NCBI GenBank assembly: GCA_913777665.1 | Contig: CAJYTF010000006.1 | Span: 1-64,000, forward strand | Direction of reading: 5' to 3' | Source: an uncultured Myroides sp. | GTDB taxonomy: Bacteria > Bacteroidota > Bacteroidia > Flavobacteriales > Flavobacteriaceae | Length of the DNA stretch: 64,000 nt | Shown: one piece after another, positions 16,600 to 25,645 of the stretch | Position numbering within the stretch: the stretch's first letter is position 1 | How the letters are laid out: each line of letters begins with the position of its first letter | Made by a program: the position numbers and the translations under genes | The notes under the pieces: generated by a model | Told to the model about the DNA's origin: nothing | Database searches by the model: none | The model's input: only the letters and a program-made list of their open reading frames with translations

Positions 16600-17148
16600 T
16601 TATTTATTATGTTTCCATTCGTGCTGTAATAAAGAATAACAGTCAGAGTTTTCATGTTTATCGTTAACAATATAATCTTCTCTCATGGTGCCTTCTTTTA
16701 CAAAACCGTGACGAAGTAGCAATTTTACCGATGGAACATTCCAGTTAGCTACCAATGCTTCTATTCTGTGCAGTTTTAAGATTGAAAATCCAAAATTTAA
16801 AACATAAGGTAATGCTTCAGTCATAAGACCTTTTTGTTTGTGGGAATCATTTTTTAACGAATAAAATAATTCTGCCCGTGCATGCGTTTTATTCCATGTA
16901 TGAAAACCGCATTCGCCAATTGGCAAGTTTGTACTTTTATCGATCAATAAAAAGAAAAACAACGATAAACGATGCGTTTCCATTCCTTGGTCGTGCATGT
17001 TTTTATAGTGTGCATATCCATTTTCATCAATACCAAAAAAAATCATGATTTCTTCTTTGGTTTTGGTATGGAACAAATTGTGTATAATGGCAGGCGTAAT
17101 CGCTTTAAGAATTAGCCTGCCGGTAGTTATTTCTACACTGTTTAACAT
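16600..17148 (-). CDS. GNAT family N-acetyltransferase (RimJ/RimL-like)
   Basis: The 182-residue protein begins at the ATG at 17148 (MLNSVEITTGRLILKAIT); a longer frame up to 17229 adds residues unlike the family. TTGRLILK at the start, GECGFHTWN, GLMTEALPYVLNFGF (acetyl-CoA binding region) and NWNVPSVKLLLRHGFVKEG are typical of RimJ/RimL-type acetyltransferases that modify amino termini or small amines. The substrate is not predictable. It sits 25 bases after the VOC gene and 8 before the methyltransferase. Confidence 0.85.
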   Translation of the reverse strand: MLNSVEITTGRLILKAITPAIIHNLFHTKTKEEIMIFFGIDENGYAHYKNMHDQGMETHRLSLFFFLLIDKSTNLPIGECGFHTWNKTHARAELFYSLKNDSHKQKGLMTEALPYVLNFGFSILKLHRIEALVANWNVPSVKLLLRHGFVKEGTMREDYIVNDKHENSDCYSLLQHEWKHNK

Positions 17149-17173
17149 ATTGTTGCTAAACTTATTACTGTGG

Positions 17174-17581
17174 TTATTGGGTAGGAATTTGAGACATATC
17201 CATAAAAAAGATTTCCCATGTATGACCATCGAAATCTTCTAAGGTGCGTTGTTGCATAAAACCGTAATTTCGCATTTCAGTCGGCTCTGTACCACCTGCG
17301 CTGATGCCCGACTCCATTATTTTGTTCATCTCTTCTACATTGTTAACCGAAAGTGAAAAAAGACCTGCTACATTGGTTTTTGTATCGGCAATTGGCTTTG
17401 CTGTAAAAGAGGAGAATTTTTCGTGTGTAAGAAGCATCACAAAAATACTTTCGCTCCAAACCATACATTTAGCAGTATCGTCTGAAAACTGTGGATTGTT
17501 GGTAAATCCCACTGCTGTGTAGAAATTCATTGATTGCTGAAGATCTTTTACAGCTAAATTGATAAATATTTGTTTGTTCAT
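17174..17581 (-). CDS. VOC family (glyoxalase/dioxygenase superfamily) protein
   Basis: The 135-residue protein has the paired beta-alpha-beta-beta-beta architecture suggested by FINLAVKDLQQSMNFYTAVG at the N-terminus and DFDGHTWEIFFMD at the C-terminus. In this subfamily (YcgJ/PhnB-like) a metal site is possible, with E in HTWEIF as a potential ligand, but the first-half His is not evident. Enzymatic role unknown. It is the third gene of the five-gene minus-strand run. Confidence 0.82.
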   Translation of the reverse strand: MNKQIFINLAVKDLQQSMNFYTAVGFTNNPQFSDDTAKCMVWSESIFVMLLTHEKFSSFTAKPIADTKTNVAGLFSLSVNNVEEMNKIMESGISAGGTEPTEMRNYGFMQQRTLEDFDGHTWEIFFMDMSQIPTQ

Positions 17582-17605
17582 TTTTCTTTCGTTTTTAAAT
17601 AAAAC

Positions 17606-18061
17606 CTACTTTTTAAGTTTGCTTTCATACAGATCCACCCACTGTTTTACAGTCATTTTCTGCATTAATTCGCCAATAAGTTCATTAGGAATCTGATCGA
17701 ACTTTTTAAAGCGAATACAGCTTTTGCCCATATCCAGCTTTTGCTTGCTGTGTTTTGGATATTCTGCCACAAACCATTCTAACAACTCGGGATCGGAATA
17801 AATGCCCATGTGGTAAAAATTGATGGAGTTCTTTTGTGAAGCCAAACCCGCAAAAGGTAATGGTTCTATAGGTTTACAGTGATAACCCGCAGGATAAACC
17901 GTATGCGGCACCACATAACCCAAGCCTCCATAGCTTATTGCTGCTTCAAAACCTTTTGGCAGATTTTGTACAATAACATTATGTAGATTGTTGAATGCTT
18001 CTGCCCTATCTTCGGGTAAATTGTTTAAAATTTCATCTACAGTATTTCCTGATGCCTTCAT
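17606..18061 (-). CDS. DUF1801 (YdhG-like) protein
   Basis: The 151-residue protein has the DUF1801 signatures: an AISYGGLGYVVP segment, FAGLASQKNSINFYHMGIY and MGKSCIRFKKFDQIP. The family is widespread, small and cytosolic, with a fold related to SCP2-like or iron-chaperone proteins but no settled function. It lies 13 bases after the DUF2200 gene. A related domain forms part of the truncated gene at the right edge of the window. Confidence 0.82.
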   Translation of the reverse strand: MKASGNTVDEILNNLPEDRAEAFNNLHNVIVQNLPKGFEAAISYGGLGYVVPHTVYPAGYHCKPIEPLPFAGLASQKNSINFYHMGIYSDPELLEWFVAEYPKHSKQKLDMGKSCIRFKKFDQIPNELIGELMQKMTVKQWVDLYESKLKK

Positions 18062-18074
18062 TTTTTTCTATCTT

Positions 18075-18437
18075 TTATTTTCTTAATATTTTTTCCATTG
18101 CTTTTCCTTTCGCCAGTTCATCAACCAGTTTGTCAAGGTAACGTGCTTTTTTTGTCAGCGGATTTTCAAGCTCTTCGATTCGGTATCCGCAAATAACGCC
18201 TTTAATCAATTCGGCATTTGGATTTAGTTCGGCACGATCGAAAAAAGTTTCAAAGGTTACTTTTTCATCCATAAGTTGCTTTAACTTTTCTTCGTTAAAG
18301 CCCGTAAGCCATTCTATTACTTGATGGAGTTCTTCTTTAGTTCTGCCTTTACTTTCCACTTTAGTAACATAATGCGGATACACCGATGCAAAAATCATTT
18401 TGGCAATTCGTTCGTTATGTTTGTCTGTTTCTTTCAT
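18075..18437 (-). CDS. DUF2200 family protein
   Basis: The 120-residue protein contains the family core: [35 protein letters not shown] and [19 protein letters not shown]. It is cytosolic, of unknown function and typically about this length. It is the first gene of the five-gene run (DUF2200, DUF1801, VOC, GNAT, methyltransferase), with a good promoter box just upstream. Confidence 0.85.
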   Translation of the reverse strand: MKETDKHNERIAKMIFASVYPHYVTKVESKGRTKEELHQVIEWLTGFNEEKLKQLMDEKVTFETFFDRAELNPNAELIKGVICGYRIEELENPLTKKARYLDKLVDELAKGKAMEKILRK

Positions 18438-18458
18438 AAAACATCAATTTCTTAATAA

Positions 18459-18466
18459 CAAATATA
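18459..18466 (-). promoter_or_regulatory. Minus-7 promoter box for the DUF2200 operon
   Basis: On the minus strand this reads TATATTTG, an exact match to the Bacteroidota TAnnTTTG box, 22 bases before the DUF2200 ATG. A clear TTG at minus 33 is not seen. Confidence 0.55.
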
Positions 18467-18505
18467 TACGGATTTTGGATATTTTTGAGAAAGAAGATGA
18501 GGATT

Positions 18506-20572
18506 TTATTTAACTTCTTTAATAAGCTGAACATACCCAACGTAAGTATCAAACAAGGTTTTAAAAATGTAGTAATAAGTTCCAGATGGCAGTTCACGGT
18601 TATTTTTGTCCTGACCTTTCCATTGATCTATGTATCCTTCACCGTGTTGGTAAACTTCCATTCCGTAACGATTAAAAATTTTCACTTCGATTGGGTTAAA
18701 AATTTCAATATTAAAACCATCGTTCATGCCATCGCCGTTTGGCGAGATTCCTTTGGGAACCACGCAATCGTTCAATTGTAATTGAATAATATTATCGCAC
18801 CAAAGTTTTGTACCTTTTGCTTTAATGTAGATAATGTAAGGAAAGCGCGGTGGCTGATAACTGTTTATATTGGTAATTTCATTGATTTCATTTTCAGCAT
18901 CTGCTTCTGTTTCATAAAAACTCAGTTGCATTTCATCAACATAAGGAAAAATCCTCTTTAAAAGTATATAGGCTAACGACAAATTAGCTGCCAATGGATT
19001 ACTTTTAAAATTACAGATCATTAAAGGTTCTTTAAGTTCTGTAAACGGCTTCATTTGAGCAGTAATCTTAAAAGATGTTGTATTTGCACAACCTGTAATT
19101 TTATCTTCTACTCGGATCCAAATTGTTTTAGAACTGTGACTTTTTAATTCATAACGATCAAAATTATTAACAGCTCTTGCACCTTTTTCTGCTTCATCTT
19201 TGCTTTCATGAAAAGTAATAATAACGTTGTTGCTGGTACTTGCTTCGAATTGTTTCGATGTTAAATCGAAAATAACAAAACCTTTCTCGTCTTCATCACA
19301 AACGATAATATCCGTTGGTTCATCTACTTCTGGTCCATAAATTAAGGTTACATTTTCAGAATCGGTATTATTGGTTTCGTCAATTTCTACCACCGTACTA
19401 TTTTTATTGCCATCATCATCAACACTTGCCGTTATTGTGAAATTATCACCAAAAGATTCCGGAATTGTTAAAGTAATTGTTCCTGTTTCAAAATCATTTA
19501 TAGGAATGTCATTTTTTGTAGTAGATGATCCAACCAAAACATCATTGGCATAAAAAGCTATAGGAACATTTTTAATCAATGGATTTGTAGCTTTATCTGT
19601 ATTGAAAACTTTATAATCAACCTTTATTTCTCTGCTATTACACTCAACTTTTATTTTATCGATAATGATGGATGCATCGGCAAAAAGACTGCTTAATGCA
19701 ACCAATATATTATTGACAATTATTAAATCCTGCCCGGTTTTAATTTGAACAGTCATTGATGTATCGCCTAAAGAAATAAGGCTACCAACATTAAAATAAT
19801 CAATATCCATATTCCACAAATTAGTTGCGTTTGTATAGGTATTGGTGGAATTAAATACATTATTTGCCGGATTTAACGGCGGATTACTAATTATATTTCC
19901 GTTGATTCTTAACTCTTCGGCAACTGCTAAATTATCGTCGCCTTCCCATGCTAAAAAACCAACTTTTGCATTAGTAACATTGGTAACGTTTAAACCGTTT
20001 AAAGTAATAGTTGCACTTTGCCCGGTATGATCAACAATTTGAAAACCTTCGTAAACACTTACAACTCTGTTTGGCAAAACGGCGTCTTCATACACCACTA
20101 CAATAGACCAGCCGGCATAATTACTACCTGTGGGGCAATAAGGCGGTATAACGTTTGTTAGATCTAAATCGGATAGGGTATAATTAACATTACCTGTAGC
20201 CTTTACAAAGGTTGTTACATCTGCAAAAGCTCCAAAAAATTCTAACCCTGTGGGACCAATTGTTGTAAATGTTCTTTGCGCAGTGATAGGTGTACCGTTT
20301 AACTGAACATTTAAATCAGCTTGTGCTAAAGTTCCAGATCCTGACCAATACAAAAACGCTGCTTGTATATTGGCATTAGCATTTAAGTTAAGTACCGCAC
20401 TTGATTGCGTTAAAATAGTACAAGGTGCTCCAGTTCCATTTGGAGCAGTGTTCATGGTATTGCCTATCATGAAAAAATCATAACGACCCGTGTACTGTTT
20501 AAAGAGTTTTATAGGCTGGCTAAATGCAAAAAAGCATGAAAAAAATATAAGTAATCGTAGTATTTTTATCAT
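18506..20572 (-). CDS. Secreted protein with type B T9SS sorting domain
   Basis: The 688-residue protein has a signal peptide (cut near FAFSQ). It has an N-terminal beta-rich domain (about 20-290) with AAFLYWSGSG and FGAFADVT, a CARDB-like domain (about 305-410, with FYANDVLVGSS and VDETNN), and a stretch resembling repeats of large gliding-associated adhesins. It ends in a type B sorting domain (about 600-688: GISPNGDGMNDGF, then VKIFNRYGMEVYQ and SGTYYYIF). It should be exported by Sec and then by the type IX system to the cell surface or medium, for adhesion or gliding-related functions. No enzyme motif is seen. Confidence 0.88.
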   Translation of the reverse strand: MIKILRLLIFFSCFFAFSQPIKLFKQYTGRYDFFMIGNTMNTAPNGTGAPCTILTQSSAVLNLNANANIQAAFLYWSGSGTLAQADLNVQLNGTPITAQRTFTTIGPTGLEFFGAFADVTTFVKATGNVNYTLSDLDLTNVIPPYCPTGSNYAGWSIVVVYEDAVLPNRVVSVYEGFQIVDHTGQSATITLNGLNVTNVTNAKVGFLAWEGDDNLAVAEELRINGNIISNPPLNPANNVFNSTNTYTNATNLWNMDIDYFNVGSLISLGDTSMTVQIKTGQDLIIVNNILVALSSLFADASIIIDKIKVECNSREIKVDYKVFNTDKATNPLIKNVPIAFYANDVLVGSSTTKNDIPINDFETGTITLTIPESFGDNFTITASVDDDGNKNSTVVEIDETNNTDSENVTLIYGPEVDEPTDIIVCDEDEKGFVIFDLTSKQFEASTSNNVIITFHESKDEAEKGARAVNNFDRYELKSHSSKTIWIRVEDKITGCANTTSFKITAQMKPFTELKEPLMICNFKSNPLAANLSLAYILLKRIFPYVDEMQLSFYETEADAENEINEITNINSYQPPRFPYIIYIKAKGTKLWCDNIIQLQLNDCVVPKGISPNGDGMNDGFNIEIFNPIEVKIFNRYGMEVYQHGEGYIDQWKGQDKNNRELPSGTYYYIFKTLFDTYVGYVQLIKEVK

Positions 20573-20619
20573 AACCGAAATAGTTTCAATAAAAATACAA
20601 AAAAATAAGTATTAATCAG

Positions 20620-21120
20620 TTAATCAAATACATACTCGGTAAATTTAATATCAAATCGTTTAATTAAATATAACGTTTTATGATTACTTTGAACAACTAA
20701 CGTATCTTTTGATTGTACCAACTTATACGGAATTTGATATTCGTTTATATATTGATAATTTTTAGTATTGTAACTTTCCTCATATACCGATTTGATAAAC
20801 TGTTCATTATTATACCAATACAATCTATCTTTTTTATTGTAATGATAAAGAGAATATTGATCAGTTGATTTATTTAAAAATCGTAAGTATTCATTATCTA
20901 AATAAAGAATTTCATTTGGTCCTATTCCTACCCAGCCTTGAGATATTCCTATTTCATTATCATGTTTTAGCGAATCGGGAGGATAAACACCTTTTAATTC
21001 CCAGAAACCTTGTAAATCTGCAGACTTTGGTTTTGTTTTATAGTCGTTTAAAATATCGTCTATTTCATTATTGCAGCTAAATAGGGCAAATATTGTTGTT
21101 AATAATAGTATTTTTTTCAT
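20620..21120 (-). CDS. Hypothetical lipoprotein
   Basis: The 166-residue protein has a lipobox (LFALFSCN) giving Cys16, then a mostly beta-type, Tyr-rich sequence with LQGFWELKGVYPP near the start. The latter is reminiscent of small lipocalin-like lipoproteins, but I cannot assign a family. It lies 16 bases after lpxK on the same strand and may share its transcript. Confidence 0.6.
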   Translation of the reverse strand: MKKILLLTTIFALFSCNNEIDDILNDYKTKPKSADLQGFWELKGVYPPDSLKHDNEIGISQGWVGIGPNEILYLDNEYLRFLNKSTDQYSLYHYNKKDRLYWYNNEQFIKSVYEESYNTKNYQYINEYQIPYKLVQSKDTLVVQSNHKTLYLIKRFDIKFTEYVFD

Positions 21121-21136
21121 TAGGTAAATTTATTGA

Positions 21137-22138
21137 TTACTTTACAAACTTAGCAATTTCCAAATCAAAAACCACTGAATCTTTTAAGAATTCCATCTCA
21201 ATTGGTAAGTAATACAACTGATCTTTTGGCAGAAGATTCTGCAAGCGCATATAATCTTTTTCGGTAGTGATAATTTTTCGATTGTTTGCTTTTTGAAGGA
21301 TGTTATTTATATCTTGATCTGAAAAAAAATGATGATCCGGAAATGTTAAACATTCATTTTTAGTACAATTTAAATACTCATAAAAATATTCCGGTTTTGC
21401 AATGCCGGCAACAGCAATAAAGTCATTTTTTAAATCGGTAACAGAAATTTCTTCAGTATTATTTGTTACTGACTGATGATAATTAATCGTTGAAAAGAAA
21501 ATTTTATCGTTCTCAATGTCAATTTTATTTTTTATTTGAAGCATTTCTGCTTCCGATAAATCTTTTGGGCATTTTGTAACCACCACCACATTGGCTCTTT
21601 TTACTCCCGATTTACATTCGCGCAAATTTCCTGCTGGTAAAACCAAATCGTTGTAAAACAAATCGTTGAAAGCAGTAAGCATAATGTAAAAACCTGCTTT
21701 TATTTTTCGGTGCTGAAAAGCATCATCTAACAAAACAATTTCGGTTTTAGGCAAAGCTGTTAAAATAGTATTCACACCCTCTACCCTGTCTGTATTTACG
21801 GCTACGTGAATATTTTTAAATTTTGAATGATATTGAAAAGGTTCGTCGCCAATTTCTTCTATGGTTGTAGTATCATTTGCTAAATAAAAGCCTTTGCTTT
21901 TTCGTTTGTAGCCTCGGCTTAAAACTGCTAAATTATGTTTGTCTGATAAAAGTCTGATTAAATATTCAACCATTGGTGTTTTGCCCGTTCCACCAACCGA
22001 CAAGTTTCCTACAGCAATAATTGGTAAATTAAAAGCAGTTGATTTTTTAATTCCTATATCATACAAAAAATTTCGCAAGCTTGTTATGGCTGCATAAATC
22101 AACGAAAACGGAAATAATATTTTGCGTAGGTTTTTCAT
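21137..22138 (-). CDS. lpxK: Tetraacyldisaccharide 4'-kinase (lipid A biosynthesis)
   Basis: The enzyme adds the 4'-phosphate to the lipid A disaccharide at the inner membrane. It has an N-terminal hydrophobic/amphipathic segment, the Walker A-like VGNLSVGGTGKTPMVEYL (about 42-59), the RGYKRKSKGF block, LLDDAFQHR, and GNLRE. The 333-residue length is normal. Its ATG overlaps the stop of the upstream lipoprotein gene by one base (TAATG), indicating translational coupling. Together they show a Gram-negative outer membrane with lipid A. Confidence 0.95.
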   Translation of the reverse strand: MKNLRKILFPFSLIYAAITSLRNFLYDIGIKKSTAFNLPIIAVGNLSVGGTGKTPMVEYLIRLLSDKHNLAVLSRGYKRKSKGFYLANDTTTIEEIGDEPFQYHSKFKNIHVAVNTDRVEGVNTILTALPKTEIVLLDDAFQHRKIKAGFYIMLTAFNDLFYNDLVLPAGNLRECKSGVKRANVVVVTKCPKDLSEAEMLQIKNKIDIENDKIFFSTINYHQSVTNNTEEISVTDLKNDFIAVAGIAKPEYFYEYLNCTKNECLTFPDHHFFSDQDINNILQKANNRKIITTEKDYMRLQNLLPKDQLYYLPIEMEFLKDSVVFDLEIAKFVK

Positions 22139-22791
22139 TAATTTTTAGTTCTGTAGTCTTTCAAACTTATTTTACGTTCGTTAAAAAAAGATCCATTCTC
22201 TATAAAAAGGCCCGCCATATTCTCTTTATTAGTTAAAACTGTTTCAATAGTTCTCATATTTACTTTATCATTCAAATTGCTTATTATAGTATCTCTAATA
22301 AAATACTCTGTTACAACGCCTTCAAATCTATCATTATGAAAATTTATAAACTCAATTTCAAATTCATCAGCATTTTCAAAATTTTTAGTTCCTATACTTG
22401 TACTGTCTTTATAAAAATTAAGAAAAAAGAAATCAGCATATTGTCCCCTTATTGGCAAATTTGAGTATTCAGAATTCAATTTAATTTTTGCTAAATAAGT
22501 GTGTTTTTTTTCTGTTGATTCAACAATTAGTTCATAATACTGACTATATCTATTATCTAACTGTCCATCACTATAGAACCTAATTTGATTCTTTAATGTA
22601 TCTTTATTTCTATCTTTAGGTATAAATATCTCTACTAGTTCATAATTTCTATTCAATCCTCTAATTGAGTCATAATCAAATTTTACCCATTCAACACTAT
22701 AATCATCAGCATTCATTTCAGCTATGGTATCTTTTTCTTTTGTACAACTCATAACGAGCGTAGTTATAAAAATAAAGAGTAAATATTTCAT
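22138..22791 (-). CDS. Hypothetical lipoprotein upstream of lpxK
   Basis: Starting at the ATG at 22791 gives MKYLLFIFITTLVMSC, a good lipoprotein signal with Cys16; an ATG five codons earlier (22806) is an alternative. The rest, about 200 residues, is acidic and beta-rich with no motif I know. The stop overlaps the lpxK start by one base. It is divergent from the Nif3 gene, with only about 70 bases between starts. Function unknown. Confidence 0.65.
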   Translation of the reverse strand: MKYLLFIFITTLVMSCTKEKDTIAEMNADDYSVEWVKFDYDSIRGLNRNYELVEIFIPKDRNKDTLKNQIRFYSDGQLDNRYSQYYELIVESTEKKHTYLAKIKLNSEYSNLPIRGQYADFFFLNFYKDSTSIGTKNFENADEFEIEFINFHNDRFEGVVTEYFIRDTIISNLNDKVNMRTIETVLTNKENMAGLFIENGSFFNERKISLKDYRTKN

Positions 22792-22812
22792 TAAGAATAA
22801 TTTCATAAGATT

Positions 22813-22844
22813 TTGTACGAAAATAACAATTATTTTTATCTTTG
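22813..22844 (+). promoter_or_regulatory. Promoter of the Nif3 gene
   Basis: TTG at 22813-22815 and TATCTTTG at 22837-22844 (exact TAnnTTTG) are separated by 21 bases, inside the 17-23 range known for the major Bacteroidota sigma factor. The Nif3 start codon follows 20 bases later. Confidence 0.75.
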
Positions 22845-22864
22845 AATACACTAAAAATGATATT

Positions 22865-23959
22865 GTGCAGTTAAAACAACTTATTCCGATTTTAGAAGAA
22901 ATGGCTCCCACTGCCTATGCCGAAGATTTTGACAATGTAGGCTTGCTTGTTGGCGATGTAAACGCAATCATTACAGGTATTTTGGTTTGTCACGATGCTT
23001 TGGAAAGCGTTGTTACCGAAGCCATTGAAAAAAACTGCAACCTAATTGTGTGTTTTCACCCGATACTTTTTTCGGGCTTAAAGAAAATCACCGGTAAAAA
23101 TTATGTGGAACGTGCGGTTATTAAAGCCATTAAAAACGATGTTGCCATTTACGCGGTTCACACCGGGTTGGATAATCATAAACTTGGAGTAAACAAAATT
23201 TTGTGCGATACTTTAGGGTTGATTAACACTAAAATTTTAATTCCTAAAGAAAATTTTATTTACAAACTTACCACTTTTGTTCCTAAAGATAACTTAACCA
23301 CTGTTCAAAAAGCCTTGTTCAATTCAGGAGCCGGAGCTATTGGAAATTATTACGATTGTAGTTTTACTTCGGCCGGAATTGGATCTTTTACAGGAAACAA
23401 CGACAGCAATCCGGTAATTGGCACTAAAAATGTTTTTACCGAAGTGGAAGAAATCAAATTAGAGGTTACTTTTGAAAAACATCTGCAAAACAACATTTTA
23501 AAAGCCTTGTTTGAAAGTCATCCGTACGAAGAAGTTGCGTATGAAATCACTAAATTAGAAAACCAACATCAAAATATCGGTTTGGGAATGATCGGCGAAT
23601 TAGAAAACGAAATTTCAGAAATCGATTTTCTTCATTCCGTAAAAAACAAAGTTGAAACCGGCGGCATTCGTCATTCAAATTTCTTAAATAAAAAAGTGAA
23701 GAAAGTAGCTGTTTTAGGTGGATCGGGCAGTTTTGCAATTGCTGCTGCCAAAGCTCAAAATGCCGATGTATTGGTAACAGCCGATTTAAAATACCACGAT
23801 TTTTTTCAAGCTGAAAACATGATTTTATTAGCCGATGTTGGTCATTTTGAAAGCGAACGTTTCGTAAAAAATTATATTTTTGATTATCTATCAAAAAAAA
23901 TACGTACTTTTGCAATTATTTTATCAAGCATTAAAACAAATCCGGTTAACTACCTATAA
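22865..23959 (+). CDS. Nif3-like dinuclear metal centre hexameric protein
   Basis: The 364-residue protein from a GTG at 22865 begins with QLIPILEEMAPTAYAEDFDNVGLLVGD, as the family does; the longer frame would run through the promoter and the divergent gene. Family metal motifs are visible: LIVCFHPILFSGLK, VYAVHTGLDNH (AVHTGLD) and near the end GGSGSFAI and LADVGHFESER. The two halves are split by an inserted regulatory-type domain with HPYEEVAYEI, normal for this long form. The role remains unclear (GTP cyclohydrolase-like in some annotations). It is directly followed by a coiled-coil partner 3 bases downstream, a widely conserved pair. Confidence 0.9.
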   Translation: MQLKQLIPILEEMAPTAYAEDFDNVGLLVGDVNAIITGILVCHDALESVVTEAIEKNCNLIVCFHPILFSGLKKITGKNYVERAVIKAIKNDVAIYAVHTGLDNHKLGVNKILCDTLGLINTKILIPKENFIYKLTTFVPKDNLTTVQKALFNSGAGAIGNYYDCSFTSAGIGSFTGNNDSNPVIGTKNVFTEVEEIKLEVTFEKHLQNNILKALFESHPYEEVAYEITKLENQHQNIGLGMIGELENEISEIDFLHSVKNKVETGGIRHSNFLNKKVKKVAVLGGSGSFAIAAAKAQNADVLVTADLKYHDFFQAENMILLADVGHFESERFVKNYIFDYLSKKIRTFAIILSSIKTNPVNYL

Positions 23960-23962
23960 TAT

Positions 23963-24742
23963 ATGGCAAAGAAAGCAGAAACTGTTGAAGAAAAATTAAG
24001 AGCGTTATACGACTTACAATTGATTGATTCACGAATTGATGAAATTAGAAACATGAGAGGCGAATTACCTCTTGAAGTTGAAGATTTAAAAGATGAAGTT
24101 GCCGGGCTTACCACTCGTTTAGAAAAGCTTAACAACGAAGTACAAACGGTTGAAGAGCAGGTTAAAACGAAGAAAAACGAAATTGAATCGCACAAAGAAT
24201 CAATTAAAAAATACACCGATCAACAAAAAGATGTTCGTAACAACCGTGAATTCAACTCTTTAACAAAAGAGATTGAATACCAAACGTTAGAAATTGAATT
24301 AGCTGAAAAACACATTAAAGAGTTTAAAGCTAATATGGAATATAAAAAGAATTTAATTGCACAGACATCTGAAAAATTAGATACTAAAACAAGCCATTTA
24401 AAGCATAAAGAAAACGAATTAAACGGTATTTTAACAGAAACAGAGCGCGAAGAAAAAGCGTTGGTTGTAAAGTCTGAAGAGTTTTCTGCAGCCATTGAAG
24501 ATCGTTTGTTAAATGCGTACACAAGAATTAGAAACGGCGTTAAAAACCGTTTGGCTGTGGTTTCTATAGAACGTGGTGCATCGGCAGGATCGTTCTTTAC
24601 CATTCCACCGCAAGTTCAGGTTGAAATTGCTGCCCGCAAAAAAATCATGACAGACGAACACAGTGGTCGTATTTTGGTTGATGCAGCTTTAGCAGCAGAA
24701 GAAAGAGAAAAAATTGATACAATTATCAAAAATTTAAAATAA
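23963..24742 (+). CDS. Coiled-coil zinc-ribbon family protein that lacks the cysteines
   Basis: The 259-residue protein has a long helical coiled coil (about 10-180) followed by the C-terminal domain of the C4-type zinc ribbon family, recognised by TIPPQVQVEIAARKKI and EHSGRILVD. The four positions that are cysteine in the standard domain are S207, S210, D231 and S234 here, so zinc cannot be bound in the usual way. The gene follows Nif3 by 3 bases, as in many bacteria, and ends at a terminator. The family's role is not established; relatives resemble nucleic-acid-associated coiled-coil proteins. Confidence 0.88.
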   Translation: MAKKAETVEEKLRALYDLQLIDSRIDEIRNMRGELPLEVEDLKDEVAGLTTRLEKLNNEVQTVEEQVKTKKNEIESHKESIKKYTDQQKDVRNNREFNSLTKEIEYQTLEIELAEKHIKEFKANMEYKKNLIAQTSEKLDTKTSHLKHKENELNGILTETEREEKALVVKSEEFSAAIEDRLLNAYTRIRNGVKNRLAVVSIERGASAGSFFTIPPQVQVEIAARKKIMTDEHSGRILVDAALAAEEREKIDTIIKNLK

Positions 24743-24746
24743 ATTT

Positions 24747-24775
24747 AAGCCTCTAATTTAATAGAGGCTTTTTTT
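24747..24775 (+). terminator. Terminator abutting the next start codon
   Basis: The stem AAGCCTCT / AGAGGCTT with an 8-base loop is followed by a run of seven T. The ATG of the alpha/beta hydrolase follows immediately at 24776, so either the hydrolase mRNA depends on read-through or its true start is further in. Confidence 0.85.
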
Positions 24776-25636
24776 ATGGGGTTTTTCAAAAGATTAAAAT
24801 ACACGCTTCTTACAAAAGGTTTTGGTTTGTACATTAATTCCTTGCACTACTTAAATGCAAAATTTGCAGCAAATACAGCCTATACGCTGTTTTCGGTTCC
24901 GCGTGAAGGTGTTTTAAAGTCGTTGCCTACTTTTTTGGGATCAAGTTCCATGAAAAAACTTAAAGTTGATCAACACGATATTCAAACGTACGAATGGTTT
25001 GGCGAGAAAGAAACCATTTTGCTTATTCACGGCTGGGAAAGTAATGCCAATCGTTGGCAGGGCGTGATTCATTTTCTTAAGCAACACAATTACCGAATTA
25101 TAGCTTTAGATGCTCCAGGACAGGGTTTAAGTGATGGTAAGGAACTGAATGCCGTTTTATACAGTCGATTTGTAAACGAAGTTTGTAACCATTTTAAACC
25201 CGATTTTTTAATTGGACACAGTTTGGGCGGTATGACCATGTTTTATTATATGGCGACTTTTAAACCCGATTTTGTAAAGAAAATTGTATCGTTAGGTGCA
25301 CCAAATCGTTTTTTACGAATTACCGAAAATTATCGAAACTTAATTTCGCTTTCTCATAGATCTTATCAAGGTTTTCTAAAAGAATTTTCTAAAAGATTTT
25401 CTATTGATCCTATTGATTTTAACAGCAGTTCGTTTGTCGATCAGATAAATGTGCCCATTGCTATCATTCACGATGAAGAAGATAAAGTTGTTCCGTACAG
25501 CGATACTTTGGAAATTTTAGAGAAACATCCCGAAATTCCACTTTATACCACGCATGATTTAGGACACAGTTTATACAGTGATGATGTGAACGAACAAATT
25601 GTTTATTTTTTAGAAAACAACCGCTTTAAATCGTAA
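24776..25636 (+). CDS. Alpha/beta hydrolase
   Basis: The 286-residue protein has the oxyanion-hole region LLIHGWESNANRW, the nucleophile elbow LIGHSLGGMT (S149), an acid in HDEEDKVVPY and a terminal His in DLGHSLY, so the triad is complete. The substrate is unknown (ester or lipid-like). There is no signal peptide. The start directly follows a terminator U tract; the N-terminal stretch (YLNAKFAA, then PREG) resembles relatives, which favours the ATG at 24776. The next gene, rluF, starts 9 bases after the stop. Confidence 0.85.
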   Translation: MGFFKRLKYTLLTKGFGLYINSLHYLNAKFAANTAYTLFSVPREGVLKSLPTFLGSSSMKKLKVDQHDIQTYEWFGEKETILLIHGWESNANRWQGVIHFLKQHNYRIIALDAPGQGLSDGKELNAVLYSRFVNEVCNHFKPDFLIGHSLGGMTMFYYMATFKPDFVKKIVSLGAPNRFLRITENYRNLISLSHRSYQGFLKEFSKRFSIDPIDFNSSSFVDQINVPIAIIHDEEDKVVPYSDTLEILEKHPEIPLYTTHDLGHSLYSDDVNEQIVYFLENNRFKS

Positions 25637-25645
25637 TTTTGCACA

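Noticed and set aside
16600-17229. Longer GNAT start at 17229
   Set aside because: It would overlap the 3' end of the upstream VOC gene by 56 bases and adds residues unlike the family; the ATG at 17148 is better.
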